Shown piece by piece: positions 19,225 to 27,224 of a DNA stretch of 63,929 nt; the first letter of the stretch is position 1, and each line of letters begins with the position of its first letter. The translations under genes and the position numbers were made by a program. Under the pieces are notes generated by a model. The model did not search any database. It was not told the origin of the DNA and saw nothing but the letters and a program-made list of their open reading frames with translations. The DNA is from Lachnospiraceae bacterium UBA3316 (GTDB lineage: Bacteria; Bacillota; Clostridia; Lachnospirales; Lachnospiraceae), in assembly GCA_002361955.1 (NCBI GenBank), contig DESK01000012.1, positions 1 to 63,929 on the forward strand, written 5' to 3'.

Positions 19225-19270
19225 AGAAATATTGTTACTGTTTACCAAACAAACAGCAACGAAATATTCT
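19225..19270 (+). promoter_or_regulatory. Dyad operator, probably for the BlaI-type repressor
   Basis: Imperfect inverted repeat: left arm AGAAATATTGTTACTGTTT (19225-19243), right arm AAACAGCAACGAAATATTCT (19251-19270), centred near 19247. It begins seven bases after the -10 box and so covers the expected start of transcription. BlaI/MecI proteins bind dyads of this kind at their own promoters; the assignment to this repressor is inference. Confidence 0.55.
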
Positions 19271-19290
19271 TAGAAAGGTAGGAATAAAAT

Positions 19291-19707
19291 ATGATAGGAG
19301 AAATCCCCAAATTAACCGATATGGAGATCATGATCATGGGAGTCCTTTGGGAACAGGAGAAAGACATGACGGTGCAGGAAATCACAGAATTTTTAGAAGA
19401 TCGAAAGATCAGCGCCTCCTCTGTATCACAGGCGGTCAAGCATCTTCTGAAAAAGGATGCGGTGGTGATCAGCGGACACCGTCAGGTTTCTAATGTGTAT
19501 GCGAGAGTTCTTTGTCCGAATTTCAGCCGTGATGAGTTCACCAGGACAGAGATTGAGCGCCTGGGGGGAAAGATGAGTTTCCGAAAGAGGTTTCGCGTAG
19601 TATCCGCTGTGGTAGGACTGCTGAAAAGCGATATCAAGGAGCTGAACCAGGAAGAGATTGATGAGCTGCAAGAGATCATCGACCAAAAGAAAAAGGAACT
19701 TGCATAA
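19291..19707 (+). CDS. BlaI/MecI/CopY family transcriptional repressor
   Basis: A 138-residue winged-helix protein. LTDMEIMIMGVLWE opens the fold, ISASSVSQAVKHLLKKD is the recognition-helix region, and the acidic helical C-terminus is the dimerisation part that is cleaved in BlaI/MecI when the partner protease is activated. It probably represses its own operon through the dyad at 19225-19270. No beta-lactamase or resistance PBP lies nearby, so the inducing signal and target genes are unknown. Confidence 0.9.
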   Translation: MIGEIPKLTDMEIMIMGVLWEQEKDMTVQEITEFLEDRKISASSVSQAVKHLLKKDAVVISGHRQVSNVYARVLCPNFSRDEFTRTEIERLGGKMSFRKRFRVVSAVVGLLKSDIKELNQEEIDELQEIIDQKKKELA

Positions 19708-19743
19708 GCGAGAGGAAAGCCCAGAGATGGAAGGGAGAAGGAG

Positions 19744-20826
19744 ATGAATCTGACAATTTCATCGGTTATGAGCACGTATGTTCTGGGTTCCATACTCATT
19801 CTGGCGTTTTGTGGGATTTTGCGCAAGGATGGGACCATACGCAGGGCGGGAAGCAGGTGTGTGGTTATGATCCTGGTGGTTCTGTTGATCAGGATGCTCA
19901 TTCCCATGGAGCTTCCCTTTATGTACACCGTGCGGGTGTTCCATGTGCTGCCGGTTATAAAAAGCGTGCTGGTTTATGAGATTTTGCCGGGAAAGTATCC
20001 CCTCAAAATCGGGCATATGGTTCTGCTCCTATGGGGGCTTGGGATCATCTATGGGATCTGGAAAAGGCTGCGCTTTCAAAAGGCATTGGGGCGCATTTTT
20101 GGACTGATGAAAGAGAAACGGCTGAAAAACGGAGCTTCTGTGATTGTTACCGATCTGGTCACGTCCCCCTGTCTGGTCGGTATCCGTAAGCCGAGAATCC
20201 TTCTTCCTAAAAACAGCTATACAGAAGAGGAACTGGATTATATTTTGCGTCATGAGGCGATACATATTCAAAAGCGGGACGTACTCAAAAAAGTCAGCCT
20301 TGATTTTTTATGTATTCTGTTCTGGTGGAATCCGGCAGTACACTATCTGAAAAATACGGTATTTCATATGATTGAGATATCCAGCGATATGGAAGTGACA
20401 AAGGAGATGTCGGGACAGGAAAAGATCCGATATATGGAATGTCTGAAAAGCGCCGCGGAGAAGGTTCAGACAGAGGAACTTCCGGCAGGTATTTCTTTCG
20501 TCCGCGGTTCCGTCCGGGAGCTCGGGCAGAGGATGCGGCTGATCGGCAGGGAGCCGGGATCGCGCAAAGGCTTCAGCCTGGGGCTGAAGGCAGCTGCGGC
20601 GGCCATGGTGTTGTTAAGTCTTTGTTTTATCCTGGAAGCCTGCTATATGCCTCCGGAGGATGGAGAAGGGGAATGGATGACGAAGGAAAACACCTATCTG
20701 ATCGAAAACGGCGAGGATTATTATGACGTCTATTTTCACGGAGAGTATTGTTTTTCTACGGATGACCTGAGGCCGTTCAGAGGGGTTACGGTCTATAAAA
20801 GCGAGGAGGATGTGAAGGATGAGTAG
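19744..20826 (+). CDS. M56 family (BlaR1/MecR1-like) membrane metalloprotease, short form
   Basis: A 360-residue protein with three hydrophobic segments in the first 120 residues, a zinc-protease motif HEAIH (H170-E171-x-x-H174), then a fourth segment (about 280-298) and a short outer tail of about 60 residues. BlaR1 and MecR1 carry a penicillin-binding sensor of about 250 residues at this point; here it is missing, so the signal cannot be bound the same way. It presumably cleaves or relieves the upstream BlaI-type repressor (family knowledge). Its last 8 bases overlap the next small gene. Confidence 0.88.
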   Translation: MNLTISSVMSTYVLGSILILAFCGILRKDGTIRRAGSRCVVMILVVLLIRMLIPMELPFMYTVRVFHVLPVIKSVLVYEILPGKYPLKIGHMVLLLWGLGIIYGIWKRLRFQKALGRIFGLMKEKRLKNGASVIVTDLVTSPCLVGIRKPRILLPKNSYTEEELDYILRHEAIHIQKRDVLKKVSLDFLCILFWWNPAVHYLKNTVFHMIEISSDMEVTKEMSGQEKIRYMECLKSAAEKVQTEELPAGISFVRGSVRELGQRMRLIGREPGSRKGFSLGLKAAAAAMVLLSLCFILEACYMPPEDGEGEWMTKENTYLIENGEDYYDVYFHGEYCFSTDDLRPFRGVTVYKSEEDVKDE

Positions 20827-21049
20827 AAAAAAACTGATGGTATTAGGATGCATCGGTGTGCTGGCAGTGGGCAATGTCCTGCCTGTAGAGGCGGCATCCA
20901 TGGTATCTGTGTACAGCGCCGGAGAAACGGTAGCAGTTCCGATGGACACGCAATATGTGTGGAAGATGAAGGTAGAAAACGGAAAGAAATACAAACGCCT
21001 GTGGGATATGGTAAACGCAAGATGGGTGACTGATTGGATCCCTTGTTAA
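20819..21049 (+). CDS. Small exported protein of unknown function, third gene of the BlaI/M56 operon
   Basis: 76 residues. A signal peptide (about 1-25, ending VEAAS) is followed by about 50 residues ending KRLWDMVNARWVTDWIPC, with several aromatic residues and one cysteine. The 8-base overlap with the protease gene implies coupled translation, so it is probably part of the sensing module or its output. I recognise similar small exported proteins with a YRxWN..WVxxxWI ending from related clostridia, but no function. Confidence 0.7.
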   Translation: MSRKKLMVLGCIGVLAVGNVLPVEAASMVSVYSAGETVAVPMDTQYVWKMKVENGKKYKRLWDMVNARWVTDWIPC

Positions 21050-21070
21050 CGCATAGCTGCAGAAAATAAG

Positions 21071-21107
21071 AAGCAGGAGGCAGAACCAGATGCCTTCTGC
21101 TTTTTTA
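21071..21107 (+). terminator. Terminator of the BlaI/M56 operon
   Basis: Stem GCAGGAGGCA (21073-21082) with TGCCTTCTGC (21091-21100), followed by TTTTTT. An 11-base direct repeat, TTGTCTGGAAA, occurs twice just after it (21111-21132). Confidence 0.9.
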
Positions 21108-21145
21108 AAATTGTCTGGAAATTGTCTGGAAATTCAGAAAGGGGC

Positions 21146-21174
21146 TTGTTTTTTCGGGGGTTCTATTTTACAAT
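21146..21174 (+). promoter_or_regulatory. Sigma-A-type promoter of the ABC exporter operon
   Basis: TTGTTT (21146-21151), 17-base spacer, TACAAT (21169-21174). Transcription would begin near 21181, which argues against ATG 21186 as the start of the next gene and for ATG 21255. Confidence 0.6.
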
Positions 21175-21254
21175 AAAAAATCAGAATGATGTCGGGGTCA
21201 AAAGCCTTTGTCCCTGGCTATGACAGAGCATACATAAAGCGGGTTGTAAGATTA

Positions 21255-22139
21255 ATGATAAGAGTAAAGAATTTAACGAAAGAGTATGGAGGCCGGCAGG
21301 GAGTCTTTGACCTGTCCTTTGAGGTGGAGGACGGGGAGGTCTTTGGCCTTTTAGGGCCGGAGGGGGCCGGGAAGACGACGGTGATCCGCCAGCTTATGGG
21401 GTTTGCCCAGGCGAGCCGGGGAAGATGCTTCATCAATGGAAAGAGCTGCCACACCAGGCAGTCGGAGATCATGGGCTTTACGGGATACCTGCCGGAGGAG
21501 ACGGCCCTTCCGGGGGATATGACGGGACTGTCCTTCCTGCGGTTTATGGCTGAATACAAGGGGATCAAGAGTATTGAGCGGGCGCTGCAGATCGCGGAAC
21601 GTTTTGAGCTGGACCTGGATACGAGGATCCGGAAGATGTCCAGGGCTTCCAGGAAAAAAACGGCCATCGTCTGCGCCCTCATGCACGACCCGGCGGTGCT
21701 TTTGCTGGATGAACCCACCGGCGGGCTGGACGCCCCCATGCAGGGGAGGCTCAACGATCTGATCCTGGAGGAAAAGGAGAGGGGAAAGACAATTTTCTTT
21801 ACCTCCCATATTTTTGAGGAGGTGGAGCGCACCTGCGACCGGGTGGGGATGATCAAGCGGGGCGTCCTGGTGAATGTGGACGATATCGCGGGCCTGAGGG
21901 CCGCAAAGAGAAAGTCCTATATCGTGAATTTTGCCACGGACCAGGAGGCCCTGAATTTTGTCAAGGAGGATTTTGAGATCCTCAATATCAGCGGGCGGCA
22001 GGTGACGGTGCGTCTGTCCGGGGAGATGGCTCCTTTGGTCAAGGCCCTGGGAAATTATCAGGTCGTGGGGCTGGAGACCATGTCCCAGAGCCTGGAGGAC
22101 GTGTTTATACATTTTTACGGAGGTGATGCAGGTGCTTAA
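21255..22139 (+). CDS. ABC transporter ATP-binding protein (exporter type)
   Basis: A 294-residue ATPase. Walker A GPEGAGKTT, Walker B LLLDEPTGGLD and the H-loop FTSHIFEE are present, but the signature motif is degenerate: MSRASRKKTA stands where LSGGQ-like sequence is usual (variants such as SKGMKQK are common in this exporter subfamily). The C-terminal extension (about 210-294) is of the type found in CcmA/NatA-like ATPases. ATG 21255 gives the normal family N-terminus MIRVKNLTKEYG but has only a weak ribosome site. The stop overlaps the permease start by 8 bases. Confidence 0.85.
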   Translation: MIRVKNLTKEYGGRQGVFDLSFEVEDGEVFGLLGPEGAGKTTVIRQLMGFAQASRGRCFINGKSCHTRQSEIMGFTGYLPEETALPGDMTGLSFLRFMAEYKGIKSIERALQIAERFELDLDTRIRKMSRASRKKTAIVCALMHDPAVLLLDEPTGGLDAPMQGRLNDLILEEKERGKTIFFTSHIFEEVERTCDRVGMIKRGVLVNVDDIAGLRAAKRKSYIVNFATDQEALNFVKEDFEILNISGRQVTVRLSGEMAPLVKALGNYQVVGLETMSQSLEDVFIHFYGGDAGA

Positions 22140-22923
22140 TATTCCTCTTTTTAAGCGGACCGTCCGGACAAACGGCAGGCGGTGGCTTTGCTGCACAGGA
22201 TTTCTCGTGCTTCTGATGCTTTTGGCCGTGGGCCTGTATCATCCGGAGAAGGGCGGACTTTTCCGGTGGATACCGGGGACGCTGGCTCAGGCGCTGGGCA
22301 TCGACGGGAACGCTTCCGGGCTGACAGAATACCTGGCTTCCTGCCTGTTCGGATTTTTCTATCCGGCGGCCGCCCTGCTGTACGGCGGCGTGACGGCGGA
22401 GAGGCTTATGGCGGAAAAAGTGGAGACGGGTACCATGGTCTATCTGTTATCCGCGCCAAGCAAGCGGAAGACGGTGGCAGCTACCCAGGCATATTTCCTG
22501 GTCATGAGCCTCTTTGCCATGTTTTTTTGTACCGGGGTGGCAGGCGGGATCATCATCGCCCTGCTCTGTCCGGGAAAGCTGGATATTACCCAGTATATTT
22601 TGCTGCATATCGGAGGCTTCTGCCTGGAGCTGGCATTGGCGGGGATTGGGTTTTTGGCCTCCTGCGCGGTAAATGAGGGTTCCAGGGCGCTGGCGTTGGG
22701 CCTTGGCGTTCCGGGAATCTTTCTGGCGCTCTCCATGCTGGCAAACATGGGAGGCATTCTTGGTATTTTAAAATACACGACGATATTTACATTGTTTCAG
22801 GGGGCGGACGTGCTGACGGGAAGCTTGCAGATCTGCTGGAAGTTTCCTGCCCTGGCGGCTGTGGGCTTTGCCTGCATCGCTCTGGGAACCCGCCTGTTTC
22901 GAGTGAGAGATCTGCCGCTGTAA
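22132..22923 (+). CDS. ABC-2 type transporter permease
   Basis: A 263-residue membrane protein with six hydrophobic segments, encoded with the preceding ATPase. The substrate is unknown; lipid, antibiotic or peptide export would fit the family. A GTG at 22132 is chosen because GGAGGTGAT (22119-22127), an almost perfect complement of the 16S 3' end, lies eight bases before it. The GTG at 22123 and ATG at 22126 lie inside that site and cannot use it. Confidence 0.85.
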   Translation: MLNIPLFKRTVRTNGRRWLCCTGFLVLLMLLAVGLYHPEKGGLFRWIPGTLAQALGIDGNASGLTEYLASCLFGFFYPAAALLYGGVTAERLMAEKVETGTMVYLLSAPSKRKTVAATQAYFLVMSLFAMFFCTGVAGGIIIALLCPGKLDITQYILLHIGGFCLELALAGIGFLASCAVNEGSRALALGLGVPGIFLALSMLANMGGILGILKYTTIFTLFQGADVLTGSLQICWKFPALAAVGFACIALGTRLFRVRDLPL

Positions 22924-22951
22924 CTGATAGGCGGCGAATATGAGGTTATGC

Positions 22952-24952
22952 ATGGCGAAAGCATTATATATCGCGGAGAAACCCAGCGTGGCACAGGAGT
23001 TTGCCAAGGCGCTGAAGAAGCAGACCGCAAGGCGGGACGGTTATCTGGAAGGGGAGGATACCGTGATCACCTGGTGCGTGGGACATCTTGTCACGATGAG
23101 TTATCCGGAGGTTTACGACATAAAGTATAAGCGGTGGAGCTTAGATACCCTGCCCTTTTTGCCGGAAAAATTTTTATATGAGGTCATCCCGGGCGTACAG
23201 AAACAGTACCGGATTGTGAGCGGGCTTCTGAACCGGGAGGATGTGGATACAATCTACGTGTGCACCGACTCCGGGCGGGAGGGAGAGTATATCTACCGGC
23301 TGGTGGAGCAGATGGCTCAGGTCCACGGGAAGAAACGGCGGCGGGTGTGGATCGACTCCCAGACGGAGGAGGAGATCCTGCGGGGGATTCAGGAGGCGAA
23401 GGACCTGTCCGAGTACGACAATCTCTCCGAGGCCGCCTATCTCCGGGCAAAGGAAGATTACCTGATGGGGATCAACTTTTCCAGGCTGCTGACTTTGAAA
23501 TACGGAAACCTGCTGTCCCACTGTATGGGGACGAAGTATACGGTGATTTCTGTGGGGCGCGTGATGACCTGCGTACTGGGGATGGTGGTGCGGAGAGAGC
23601 GGGAGATCCGCCGGTTCGTGAAAACGCCCTTTTACCGGGTGATAAACGTCCTGGAGGTCAATGGAAAGAGCTTTGAAGGCGAGTTCCGGGCCGTGGAGGG
23701 CTCCGCTTACTATCAGTCGCCCAAGCTCTATAAGGAAAATGGCTTTAAAGAGAAGAAAGACGCCCAGGAGCTCATCGCGCGCCTGTCGGGGCATCCGCCC
23801 CTGACGGCGGTGGTAAAGTCGGTGGAGCGCAAGAAGGAGAACAAAAATCCGCCCCTGCTTTACAATCTGGCGGAGCTTCAGAATGACTGTTCCCGGATGT
23901 TTAAGATCAGTCCCGATGAGACCCTCCGCATCGTGCAGGAGCTCTATGAAAAAAAGCTGGTGACCTATCCCAGGACAGACGCCAGGGTGCTCTCCACGGC
24001 GGTGGCAAAGGAGATCCATAAAAATATCGGCGGCCTGCGAAATCTTCCCTGGGCGGCGGGGTTTGCCCAGGAGATTCTGGAGGAGGGAAGCTACAAAAAG
24101 ATTTCCTCCACCCGCTATGTGAACGACAAACAGATCACCGACCACTACGCGATCATTCCCACCGGCCAGGGCTTCGGAGCCCTGCGGGGACTGTCAGAGC
24201 GGTCGGCAGGCGTGTACCATGCGGTTGTCCGCAGGTTCTTAAGCATCTTTTACCCGGCGGCCGTCTACCAGAAGGTGAGCCTGGTGACGGAGATGACAAA
24301 GGAATCCTTTTTCTCCAGCTTTAAGGTGCTGCTCTCGGAGGGCTACCTGAAGGTGGCCGGCGTCCCCAAGGAGGGGAAGAAAAAGGAGGAGGAAGGGGAA
24401 GTAAAGGCTGATGGGGACTTCCTGGAGGCCCTGAAAAAACTGAAAAAGGGCACGGAGCTTCCGGTGTCCGCCCTTCATATCAAGGAGAGCGAGACTTCAC
24501 CGCCCAAACGGTATAATTCCGGTTCCATGATCCTTGCCATGGAAAACGCAGGCCAGCTGATCGAGGATGAGGAGCTGCGGGCCCAGATCAAGGGCAGCGG
24601 CATCGGCACCAGCGCTACCCGCGCGGAGATCCTGAAAAAGCTTGTGGCCAATAAGTACATGGCGCTGAATAAAAAGACGCAGATCCTCACCCCCACACTT
24701 CTGGGGGAGATGATTTACGAGGTTGTGAACGCCTCCATAAAATCCCTGCTGAATCCGGAGCTTACGGCCAGCTGGGAGAAAGGGCTGACGTATGTGGCAG
24801 AGGGGGAGATCACGCCGGAGGAATATATGACAAAGCTGGAGAATTTCATCAAAGGAAGGACAGAGAATGTCCTGATGAACAACCACAGCTACATTCTGCG
24901 GAACAACTTTCAAGTTGCCGCGGAGTTTTACAAGAAGGGAGCAAAAAAATGA
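22952..24952 (+). CDS. topB: DNA topoisomerase III, type IA
   Basis: A 666-residue type IA topoisomerase that passes single strands to relax and decatenate DNA. The Toprim region starts with YIAEKPSVAQEF and contains DSGREGEYIYR; the catalytic tyrosine is Y339 in TYPRTD. It lacks the C-terminal zinc ribbons of TopA and has TopB size. It could also start at ATG 22940 (four residues longer); 22952 gives the usual MAKALYIAEKPS start. It overlaps the next gene by 4 bases (ATGA). Confidence 0.92.
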   Translation: MAKALYIAEKPSVAQEFAKALKKQTARRDGYLEGEDTVITWCVGHLVTMSYPEVYDIKYKRWSLDTLPFLPEKFLYEVIPGVQKQYRIVSGLLNREDVDTIYVCTDSGREGEYIYRLVEQMAQVHGKKRRRVWIDSQTEEEILRGIQEAKDLSEYDNLSEAAYLRAKEDYLMGINFSRLLTLKYGNLLSHCMGTKYTVISVGRVMTCVLGMVVRREREIRRFVKTPFYRVINVLEVNGKSFEGEFRAVEGSAYYQSPKLYKENGFKEKKDAQELIARLSGHPPLTAVVKSVERKKENKNPPLLYNLAELQNDCSRMFKISPDETLRIVQELYEKKLVTYPRTDARVLSTAVAKEIHKNIGGLRNLPWAAGFAQEILEEGSYKKISSTRYVNDKQITDHYAIIPTGQGFGALRGLSERSAGVYHAVVRRFLSIFYPAAVYQKVSLVTEMTKESFFSSFKVLLSEGYLKVAGVPKEGKKKEEEGEVKADGDFLEALKKLKKGTELPVSALHIKESETSPPKRYNSGSMILAMENAGQLIEDEELRAQIKGSGIGTSATRAEILKKLVANKYMALNKKTQILTPTLLGEMIYEVVNASIKSLLNPELTASWEKGLTYVAEGEITPEEYMTKLENFIKGRTENVLMNNHSYILRNNFQVAAEFYKKGAKK

Positions 24953-25617
24953 TGGAAACCTGTAAGATTAAAAATCTTTACAACCTGGAAGAGACGATCG
25001 CGAAGGATCTGTTTGAGGGGGCAGAGTATCCCTGGGAGGTTTTGCCGAAGATCGGTGAATTCATCAAGAAGCTGGGGAGTACCTTGAGCGAGGAAGAGTA
25101 TGAGAAGCGCGGGGAGAATGTGTGGGTGGCAAAGTCCGCGAAGGTAGCGCCCACCGCCTTTATCAACGGCCCGGCTATCATCGGAAAGGAAGCGGAGGTG
25201 CGCCACTGCGCCTTTATCCGCGGAAACGCTCTGGTAGGTGAGGGCGCCGTAGTAGGAAACTCCACGGAGCTGAAAAATGTGGTGCTTTTCAATAAGGTGC
25301 AGGTGCCTCATTACAATTATGTGGGAGACTCCATCCTGGGGTACAAGGCGCATATGGGCGCCGGATCCATCACCTCAAACGTGAAGTCTGATAAGAAGCT
25401 CGTAGTGGTAAAGGACGGCAAAGAGCGCATCGAGACGGGGCTTAAGAAGTTTGGCGCCATGATCGGTGACGAGGTGGAGGTAGGCTGCGGCTCTATCCTG
25501 AATCCCGGTTCCGTGATCGGCCCCCGCACCAATATCTATCCCCTGTCTTCTGTCCGTGAGGTCGTACCGGCTGACAGCATTTACAAAAAACGCGGGGAAG
25601 TCGCGGAAAAAATCTAA
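24949..25617 (+). CDS. Left-handed beta-helix (hexapeptide-repeat) protein, GlmU-C-like
   Basis: 222 residues. After a helical N-terminus (about 1-60), the sequence from about residue 62 to 205 is built of hexapeptide repeats such as IIGKEAEV and LVGEGAVV, forming the trimeric left-handed beta helix seen in GlmU C-terminal and related acyl- or nucleotidyl-transferases. No nucleotidyltransferase domain is present. Relatives are often annotated as UDP-N-acetylglucosamine pyrophosphorylase; I infer an acetyltransferase-like role but cannot name the substrate. Translation is coupled to topB by an ATGA overlap. Confidence 0.75.
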   Translation: MMETCKIKNLYNLEETIAKDLFEGAEYPWEVLPKIGEFIKKLGSTLSEEEYEKRGENVWVAKSAKVAPTAFINGPAIIGKEAEVRHCAFIRGNALVGEGAVVGNSTELKNVVLFNKVQVPHYNYVGDSILGYKAHMGAGSITSNVKSDKKLVVVKDGKERIETGLKKFGAMIGDEVEVGCGSILNPGSVIGPRTNIYPLSSVREVVPADSIYKKRGEVAEKI

Positions 25618-25703
25618 GAAGATAGCAAGGAAATTTTAAGATTGTCGGGATAAAACTGCGCGCAAAATATGATAAAGTAAGAGCAGAACCGACAGGAGGA
25701 ATG

Positions 25704-25743
25704 ACGGCAGGCAGCCCTTTGGACGGGGCGGCCTGCCGTTTTT
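25704..25743 (+). terminator. Terminator-like hairpin in the gap before the D,D-carboxypeptidase
   Basis: Perfect 9-bp stem ACGGCAGGC (25704-25712) with GCCTGCCGT (25731-25739), then TTTTT. A ribosome-site-like ACAGGAGGA and an ATG precede it, but that frame runs on into the next gene and is not coding. It either ends the topB operon or attenuates the next gene. Confidence 0.6.
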
Positions 25744-25842
25744 ACGATGGCGGCGGATGCGGGAGGGCCACAGGCACGGAGCATCCGGCTTGCATGAATC
25801 GATTCGGGGCAGAATTACAAGAGATAGGAGGAGTGAGGAAGG

Positions 25843-26904
25843 ATGGATACAGAAAGAGAAAAGAGCAGGCGGAAAAGACGGAGGCGGCAGACAGCGGGGG
25901 CCGTCCTGGCTGTAATGCTCCTTTTGCTTGCGGCAGTGCTGGCAGGCATCGTCATCTGGAGAAATATCAGAGTTTCCGGGAGAAGGAATCCCGCGCAGAC
26001 GGATAAGATCGTTCCCCTGGAGAGCGGCACGGGCGCGCAGACGGAGCAGGTCACGGAGACAGAGCCGCCCACCGAAACGGAAGCGCCCACAGAGCCACCG
26101 GCAGAGCTGCGGATCACCCCGGAGGAGCTGTACAGCGCCCATGCCATTCTTGTCAGGACAAAGACGGGGGAGGTACTGCTCGACAAGGAAAGCACGGAGC
26201 AGATCTACCCGGCCTCCATGACAAAGATCATGACGGCCCTGGTGGCCCTGGAGCAGATCCCGGACCTGGGCGTATCCATACGCCTGGATGAGTCCATGTT
26301 TGAGGAGCTGTACCTGGCGGAGGCCTCCATGGCAGGGTTCCTGCCGGGGGAAGAAGTGACGGCCCTGGACCTGCTTTACGGCGTAATGCTTCCCTCCGGG
26401 GCGGAGTGCTGCACGGGGATTGCGGAGTATGTGGCCGGGTCGGAGGAAGGCTTCGTGGAGCTGATGAATGAAAAGGCCGCGGAGCTGGGCATGACGGGAA
26501 CCCATTTTGTCAATGCCAGCGGGCTTTCTGACCCGGAACATTACTCTACCGTGGCGGATATCGCGAAGCTTCTGGAATATGCCCTGAGAAATGATACGTT
26601 CCGGGAAATAGCCTCCTCGCCTTTGCACAGCACGGAGCCTACCAAGCTGCATCCGGAGGGCATTACCCTGTACAGCACCCTGTTTGGCTATATGAATGAG
26701 GAGATCAGGGACAGCGGGCTCATCGCCGGGGGAAAGACGGGGTACACCGACGAGGCGGGGCTGTGCCTGGCAAGCTTTGCCGATATCCAGGACGAGCAGT
26801 TTATCCTGGTGACGGCAGAGGCTCAGGGAAGCCATGAGACGGAGCCGTTCCACATCCTGGACGCCTACGGGGTATATAAAAACCTGGAAATAGCCAGGCC
26901 ATGA
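25843..26904 (+). CDS. D-alanyl-D-alanine carboxypeptidase (S11 family, membrane-anchored)
   Basis: A 353-residue low-molecular-mass penicillin-binding protein that trims the terminal D-Ala of peptidoglycan stems. It has a short basic N-terminus (RRKRRRR), one membrane anchor (about 17-39) and a Thr/Glu/Pro-rich linker (about 62-88), then the catalytic domain: SMTK (S125-K128) and KTG (K298-G300). The second motif reads SGA in PSGAEC instead of the common SGN. The C-terminal extra domain of PBP5 is absent. The start follows AGGAGGAG. A second, more classical member is at 45983-47149. Confidence 0.9.
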   Translation: MDTEREKSRRKRRRRQTAGAVLAVMLLLLAAVLAGIVIWRNIRVSGRRNPAQTDKIVPLESGTGAQTEQVTETEPPTETEAPTEPPAELRITPEELYSAHAILVRTKTGEVLLDKESTEQIYPASMTKIMTALVALEQIPDLGVSIRLDESMFEELYLAEASMAGFLPGEEVTALDLLYGVMLPSGAECCTGIAEYVAGSEEGFVELMNEKAAELGMTGTHFVNASGLSDPEHYSTVADIAKLLEYALRNDTFREIASSPLHSTEPTKLHPEGITLYSTLFGYMNEEIRDSGLIAGGKTGYTDEAGLCLASFADIQDEQFILVTAEAQGSHETEPFHILDAYGVYKNLEIARP

Positions 26905-26961
26905 GCGGGAAGCAGGCATGGCGGCTGGAAGGATTGCTGCAAAATCTCATAGAAAGGTTTG

Positions 26962-26992
26962 TTGCCGGAGGAAAACCCTCCGGCAATTTTTA
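26962..26992 (+). terminator. Terminator after the D,D-carboxypeptidase
   Basis: Stem TTGCCGGAGG (26962-26971) with CCTCCGGCAA (26977-26986), five-base loop, T-run. Confidence 0.92.
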
Positions 26993-27077
26993 CGTATTCT
27001 CATGGAGTCTGCAGCGGGCGCGAATTCCTGAGTGGAACCGGTAACGAAAAGCATCAAAAGAAAGACAGAAAAATCTA

Positions 27078-27106
27078 TTGACAATGAGTGAAAAAGAAAA
27101 TACAAT
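27078..27106 (+). promoter_or_regulatory. Upstream recA promoter (P1)
   Basis: TTGACA (27078-27083), 17-base spacer, TACAAT (27101-27106). Its -10 box overlaps the first copy of a 13-base direct repeat. Confidence 0.75.
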
Positions 27107-27129
27107 AAGAACATCCAATAAGAACATCC
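27104..27129 (+). repeat. Tandem 13-base direct repeat at the recA promoters
   Basis: AATAAGAACATCC occurs twice without a gap (27104-27116, 27117-27129), across the expected start site of P1 and upstream of P2. Confidence 0.9.
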
Positions 27130-27147
27130 GAGGGAGCGAGAAAGCAG

Positions 27148-27176
27148 TTGACAAGCGGGGAAAAGTGTAATATGAT
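27148..27176 (+). promoter_or_regulatory. Downstream recA promoter (P2)
   Basis: TTGACA (27148-27153), 17-base spacer, TATGAT (27171-27176), 49 bases before the recA start codon. Confidence 0.85.
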
Positions 27177-27190
27177 GGACAAAGAACAGG

Positions 27191-27204
27191 CGAACACCCG
27201 TTCG
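27191..27204 (+). promoter_or_regulatory. LexA (SOS) operator of recA
   Basis: CGAACACCCGTTCG matches the Gram-positive SOS box CGAAC-N4-GTTCG. It lies just downstream of the P2 start site, where bound LexA would block both promoters. Confidence 0.85.
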
Positions 27205-27224
27205 CACGAAAGGAGATTGTAACG

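Noticed and set aside
19291..20826. Beta-lactam resistance regulator (BlaI/BlaR1)
   Set aside because: The M56 protein has no penicillin-binding sensor and no beta-lactamase or resistance PBP gene is adjacent.
25701..26006. Open frame starting at a good ribosome site in the gap before the D,D-carboxypeptidase
   Set aside because: It begins inside a terminator-like hairpin and runs out of frame through the carboxypeptidase gene; the product is low-complexity and matches nothing I recognise.
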